Source: Nakamurella sp. PAMC28650 (GTDB lineage: Bacteria > Actinomycetota > Actinomycetes > Mycobacteriales > Nakamurellaceae). Taken from it: a DNA stretch of 64,000 nt. The DNA lies in NCBI RefSeq assembly GCF_014303395.1, contig NZ_CP060298.1, positions 1,426,001 through 1,490,000 of the forward strand, given 5' to 3'. Within the stretch, counting starts at the first letter, position 1; each line of letters begins with the position of its first letter. The translations under genes and the position numbers were made by a program. The notes beneath the pieces are model-generated. The model searched no databases and was not told the origin of the DNA. It saw only the letters and a program-made list of their open reading frames with translations. Below, piece by piece: positions 60,093-64,000 of this stretch.

Positions 60093-61064
60093 CTACGGCG
60101 GACGATCACCTTCGTTGTGGACGGTTGTGGTCGGTGGGTCGAACACCCACGGATCTCCTGAGATTTCTGTCGGGTCGAATCGGTCCAGAATTTCCGTCAC
60201 GGTGACGGATCGGCCCGGTCTGATCGCCGAGATGGACCCGGCGATCAAGGTCACCACGTCCGCCGATGAGAAGCCCAGGACGCGGAGATCGGCCAGGGTC
60301 ACCGCGCCGTCGCGTTTGGCCAGCCGTGCGCCGGAGGTGTTGAGCGCGAGCGGGACGTGCGCGTATCCGGGTGGGGCCAGCCCGAGCGTGTGGGCGAGGT
60401 AGGCCTGCCGGGGTGCGGAGCTCAGCAGGTCATCGCCCCGGACCACCTGGTCGATGCCCTGAGCCGCATCGTCGACCACCACGGCGAGGTTGTAGGCGAA
60501 CACGCCGTCCCCGCGCCGCAGCACGACGTCATCGACCGGCCCCGTGTGGTCGCCGTGCAATTGATCGTGGACGGTCCACTGCTCGACGGCTGCGCGCAGA
60601 CGGAGCGCGGGCGGCCGGCCGGAGTTCCGCCGCGCCCGCACCTGTGCCGGGGAGAGGTTCCGGCAGGTGCCCGGATAGGCGCCGTCCGGCCCGTGCGGCG
60701 CAGAGGCCGCCCGCTGGATCTCCTGACGCGTGCAGAAGCACTCGTAGACCAGTCCAGACCGTTCGAGTTGCTCGATGGCGGCCTGGTAGGCGTGGGACCG
60801 GTCGGACTGCCGGAGCACCTCGCCGTCCCAGTCCAGGCCGAGAGCGGCCAGATCGCGGAGTTGACGGTCGGCGGCCCCGGCGGCGACCCGGTCCAGATCT
60901 TCGAAGCGGAGCAGGAAGCGTCGGCCGCTCGCCCTGGCGAAGAGCCAGGCGAGCATTGCCGTCCGTAGGTTGCCCACGTGCAGGTCGCCGGAGGGGCTGG
61001 GTGCGAACCTGCCCGCGCCCCTCGTCCCACCCACGCTGGTCCCTCCCACGACTGCCCGGTCCAT
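60093..61064 (-). CDS. gluQRS: Glutamyl-Q tRNA(Asp) synthetase
   Basis: 323 residues, much shorter than glutamyl-tRNA synthetase because the anticodon-binding domain is absent. Class I motifs HIGH-like DLHVGNLRTA and KMSKS-like ARLAKRDGAV are present. Zinc ligands CFCTRQ and YPGTCRN are the GluQRS pattern. It attaches glutamate to queuosine-34 of tRNA-Asp, so it acts on the product of the convergent tgt gene. Confidence 0.92.
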   Translation of the reverse strand: MDRAVVGGTSVGGTRGAGRFAPSPSGDLHVGNLRTAMLAWLFARASGRRFLLRFEDLDRVAAGAADRQLRDLAALGLDWDGEVLRQSDRSHAYQAAIEQLERSGLVYECFCTRQEIQRAASAPHGPDGAYPGTCRNLSPAQVRARRNSGRPPALRLRAAVEQWTVHDQLHGDHTGPVDDVVLRRGDGVFAYNLAVVVDDAAQGIDQVVRGDDLLSSAPRQAYLAHTLGLAPPGYAHVPLALNTSGARLAKRDGAVTLADLRVLGFSSADVVTLIAGSISAIRPGRSVTVTEILDRFDPTEISGDPWVFDPPTTTVHNEGDRPP

Positions 61065-61196
61065 GTGCTGCAGGGTATTCGGCCGGCGCCACTTGCCGTG
61101 GCCGGGACGGGTACGGCCGCGATGGCCGAGCGTAGCGGTGTCGTGTTCGTGATCAAGCCCGCAGTAGCGGCTTCAGCGCCCGGCACGCGATGGCTC

Positions 61197-61928
61197 TCAC
61201 GGCGACCGGTGCAGGGCGGCCGGGTCCATCGACGGGTAAGGGGTGCGAGGGGTGCCGGTGCCGGTTCGAACCCGATCGGCGAGCCCGGCGAACAGCCAGC
61301 TGATCGTCAGCCAGTCCACCAGCCCCCCCAGCGTGCCGGTGATCAGCCCGGCGCGCCCGAGGCGCATCTTGAGCCGGATGTGCAGTCGACTGACCTCGCC
61401 GAGGTCGGTCAGGACCAGGGCCCAGCTCAGCGCCGTCAGGTCGTGCCGATTCTCGTCGGCCGGCCATCCGTGACCGGCCCGCCGGTCCCGCAGCGAGAGG
61501 TAGACGATGGCCCGGCCCGGGTCGATCCGTTCGGCCCGGAAACGTGGGTCACCGGGTCCCCAGTCCGGGATCAGGTCCCCGACCTGCAGTTGCTGCCACC
61601 GGGGATCGATCACCCACAGGCCGCGTCCGCGGGCCGGGAGCAGGCGCCCGGCCCGACGGGAGAAGTACCACCCGGCGCGTCGTCTGCCCAGCTGGACGAG
61701 CCACGGCCAGACGATCTCGGCGCGGGCCGGGAGGGTGACCGCCCGGTCGATGACGTCAGTGGCATCCGGTAGGAGGTCGTCACCGGGGAGTTGCGCGGCG
61801 ACCTCGGCATCGGTGACCCCCGACCGCAGGGCCAGACGCCGCAGCCGGACACAGGCGAGGGCCGCGCCCGCCGTCACCGCGGCGGTCCTCACGACGGTCC
61901 CGACGACGTTCCTACGACCTGCACCCAT
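61197..61928 (-). CDS. SRPBCC (START-like) family protein
   Basis: 243 residues from ATG 61928. An N-terminal hydrophobic/Ala-rich segment (TAAVTAGAALACVRL) may be a membrane anchor. The SRPBCC core runs from about residue 60 (DRAVTLPARAEIVWPWLVQLG) through GRLHIRLKMRLG-like closing strands. It binds hydrophobic ligands in known relatives; ligand unknown. It is not adjacent to the Rv0909-like antitoxin. Confidence 0.72.
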   Translation of the reverse strand: MGAGRRNVVGTVVRTAAVTAGAALACVRLRRLALRSGVTDAEVAAQLPGDDLLPDATDVIDRAVTLPARAEIVWPWLVQLGRRRAGWYFSRRAGRLLPARGRGLWVIDPRWQQLQVGDLIPDWGPGDPRFRAERIDPGRAIVYLSLRDRRAGHGWPADENRHDLTALSWALVLTDLGEVSRLHIRLKMRLGRAGLITGTLGGLVDWLTISWLFAGLADRVRTGTGTPRTPYPSMDPAALHRSP

Positions 61929-62065
61929 GGTTGCTCCCGGACGGCGGCTTCGGGTCACGGTAGCCGAATGTGGATGGACGGGGTTCGTTGTCGGCGGATC
62001 CGCCTACCCTGCAGAGGCCGGTCGAGTCCCGGCGCACGAGGACGTGGTGACGAGTGGGGATGAAC

Positions 62066-64000
62066 ATGAAGACGGACGACATGACGACGGTGGCACTTCG
62101 CGGGCGCGCCGAGGAGCACCTGCAGGCGCTGGTCGGATCGGCGGCCGCGACGCTCCGTGACGATCAGTGGACGGCGATCGAGGCGCTCGTCGCCGGGCGC
62201 CGCCGGGCCCTGGTGGTGCAGCGCACCGGGTGGGGCAAGTCGGCCGTCTACTTCGTGGCCACCGCACTGCTGAGGGAGCAGGGCTCCGGTCCGACCATCA
62301 TCATCTCCCCGCTGCTGTCCCTGATGCGGAACCAGATCGCGGCCGCCTCCCGCGCCGGGATCAACGCGGTCACCATCAACTCGGCGAACATCGGCGAATG
62401 GGCCGTGGTCCACGAGAAGGTGCGTACCGGCGAGGTCGACGTCCTGCTGGTGTCGCCGGAGCGGCTCAACAATCCGGGCTTCCGGGACGAGGTGCTACCG
62501 CAACTGGCCGCGACCGCGGGGCTGGTGGTCGTCGACGAGGCGCACTGCATCTCCGACTGGGGCCACGACTTCCGTCCGGACTACCGCCGCATCCGCACGC
62601 TGCTGACCGATCTGCCGGCCGGGATCCCGGTGCTGGCGACGACGGCGACCGCGAACGCCCGGGTCACCTCGGATGTGGCCGAGCAGCTGCAGATCGCCGA
62701 TGCAGAGCCGGTGCTGGTGTTGCGGGGGACCCTGGATCGGGAGTCGCTGCACCTGGGCGTGGTCAAGTTACCGGACCAGCCGTCGCGTCTGGCCTGGCTG
62801 GCCCAGCACCTGCCGGAACTACCGGGGTCCGGGATCATCTACTGCCTGACCGTGGCGGCCACCGAGCAGGTGGCAGACTTCCTGCGTGGCAACGGGTTCC
62901 AGGTGGCCGCCTACTCGGGGCAGACCGAGCAGTCCGACCGGCTGCAGGCCGAGGAGGACCTGCTGGACAACCGGGTGAAGGCGTTGATCGCCACCTCTGC
63001 GCTCGGGATGGGTTTCGACAAACCGGATCTCGGGTTCGTCGTGCACCTCGGTGCCCCCAACTCGCCCATCGCCTACTACCAGCAGGTCGGGCGGGCCGGC
63101 CGCGGCGTCGAGCGGGCCACCGTGGTGCTGCTGCCGGGCCGGGAGGACCAGGACATCTGGAACTACTTCGGGTCCCTGGGGTTCCCGGCCGAGTTCGACG
63201 TGTTGCAGACGCTGAGCGAGCTGGAGGCGGCCGGGCGGCCGTTGTCCCTGCCCGCCCTGGAACCTCGGGTCCAGCTGCGCCGGTCGCGGCTGGAGATGAT
63301 GCTCAAGGTGCTCGACGTCGACGGTGCGGTCCGGCGTGTGCAGGGCGGCTGGACGGCTACCGGGCAGCCGTGGAAGTACGACGCGGACCGGTACGCCCGG
63401 GTGGCCCAGGCCCGCCGGACCGAGGAGCAGGCCATGCTGGAATACCAGTCGACGTCGGGCTGCCGGATGAACTACCTCCGGACCCAGCTCGACGACGATC
63501 CGGGCACCGTGGGCTGTGGTCGGTGCGACAACTGTGGCGGGCTGAGCCTGTCCACCGACGCCGACGATGCGGGTGTCGAAGCGGCCAGGGCCAAGCTGTC
63601 GGTGCCCGGAGTGCCGGTCGATCCCCGCGCGCAGTGGCCCACCGGCATGTCGTCGATGGGGATCCCGCTGTCGGGCAAGATCCCGGTGGGGGAGCGGGCC
63701 GAGCCCGGTCGTGCCGTCGGACGGCTGGACGGAATCGGTTGGGGTGCAGCCCTTCGTGACGCACTACGCGCTGATGCGCCGGATGGTCAGACGCCGGTGC
63801 CGTTGCGGCATGCCGCGGTCCAGGTGCTCGACGCGTGGCCCGAGGTCGCGGCACTGGACGGTGTGGTGTTCCTGGAATCGGTCACCCGGCGGCAGCTCGT
63901 CGAACACCTGGCCGGTGGCATGGCGCGCTACCGGAAGATCCCCGTGCTGACCCGTTTCGAGCTGTTGAACGATTCGCCGCCCCCGCCCTCGGCGGTGAAC
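62066..64000 (+). CDS. recQ: RecQ-family ATP-dependent DNA helicase (3' end beyond the window)
   Basis: At least 645 codons, open at the right edge. Start ATG 62066 (GGGG six bases upstream) or 62060. Motif I RTGWGKSAVYF has a G-x-G-K-S in place of the usual GGGKS, Walker B VVDEAHCISDWGHDFRPDY is the RecQ hallmark, and motif VI GRAGRGVERATV is intact. A four-Cys zinc element is split between SGCRMNYL and GCGRCDNCGG. A long C-terminal part (>150 residues) follows, unlike typical RecQ RQC/HRDC domains. Confidence 0.9.
   Translation, partial: MKTDDMTTVALRGRAEEHLQALVGSAAATLRDDQWTAIEALVAGRRRALVVQRTGWGKSAVYFVATALLREQGSGPTIIISPLLSLMRNQIAAASRAGINAVTINSANIGEWAVVHEKVRTGEVDVLLVSPERLNNPGFRDEVLPQLAATAGLVVVDEAHCISDWGHDFRPDYRRIRTLLTDLPAGIPVLATTATANARVTSDVAEQLQIADAEPVLVLRGTLDRESLHLGVVKLPDQPSRLAWLAQHLPELPGSGIIYCLTVAATEQVADFLRGNGFQVAAYSGQTEQSDRLQAEEDLLDNRVKALIATSALGMGFDKPDLGFVVHLGAPNSPIAYYQQVGRAGRGVERATVVLLPGREDQDIWNYFGSLGFPAEFDVLQTLSELEAAGRPLSLPALEPRVQLRRSRLEMMLKVLDVDGAVRRVQGGWTATGQPWKYDADRYARVAQARRTEEQAMLEYQSTSGCRMNYLRTQLDDDPGTVGCGRCDNCGGLSLSTDADDAGVEAARAKLSVPGVPVDPRAQWPTGMSSMGIPLSGKIPVGERAEPGRAVGRLDGIGWGAALRDALRADAPDGQTPVPLRHAAVQVLDAWPEVAALDGVVFLESVTRRQLVEHLAGGMARYRKIPVLTRFELLNDSPPPPSAVN

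Noticed and set aside
61260-61290. GGTTCGAACCC, a tRNA T-loop-like sequence
   Set aside because: Lies inside the SRPBCC coding sequence and no cloverleaf can be formed.

Overview
The window is about 70% GC, gene-dense and entirely chromosomal in character. Several families point to an actinobacterium: a FadE5-type acyl-CoA dehydrogenase with an EtfD-type Fe-S membrane oxidoreductase, a deazaflavin (F420)-type nitroreductase, an Rv0909-type antitoxin, a GH15 trehalase-like enzyme, the TadA-associated protein, and WXG100 proteins. A member of the Nakamurella/Frankia neighbourhood would fit, but I cannot place the species from sequence alone. No insertion sequence, prophage or CRISPR array is visible. 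The right edge cuts a recQ-type helicase.

Layout: 1-5 kb holds a soluble transhydrogenase, a cluster of duplicated YbjQ-type proteins and a family 5 uracil-DNA glycosylase. 5-12.5 kb holds an L,D-transpeptidase, a methyltransferase, the FadE5-type dehydrogenase divergent from an esterase, and a CoA transferase. 12.7-16.4 kb is a minus-strand operon: a response regulator fused to a thioredoxin-reductase-like flavoprotein, a cNMP-domain histidine kinase, and a UBP-type zinc finger protein. 16.4-24.3 kb holds an AI-2E-type permease, a divergent family A DNA polymerase, a class F sortase coupled to a membrane-anchored secreted protein, a VWD-like lipoprotein, DinB and thioredoxin. 24.6-35.6 kb holds tRNA-Gly, dcd, etfD, GH15, MFS, a DDN/TetR divergent pair, and a decayed stretch with a cupin remnant and a 5'-truncated monooxygenase. 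35.6-48.9 kb holds cspA, an HD hydrolase, cyanase, small membrane proteins, hrpA, an antitoxin-like gene, ABC-F and CopD. 48.9-52.6 kb is a type VII secretion cargo operon (two WXG100 proteins, an HNH-type nuclease toxin, an immunity protein and an unknown partner). 52.7-64 kb holds a polytopic membrane protein, tyrA, the tadA pair, tRNA-Ser, an aldo/keto reductase, tgt and gluQRS (both acting on queuosine-34), an SRPBCC protein and recQ.

Four observations stand out. (1) The same 14-bp operator-like sequence lies upstream of both the acyl-CoA dehydrogenase and etfD, 16 kb apart. This suggests one regulator controls both the first oxidation step of fatty acid breakdown and the route its electrons take to the membrane. 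(2) The kinase/REC-flavoprotein/zinc-finger operon looks like an uncharacterised redox or nucleotide signalling unit whose flavoprotein has lost the expected dithiol. (3) At least seven genes have short tandem repeats that start at, span or directly abut their stop codon. (4) Two families of palindromic intergenic repeats recur between genes.
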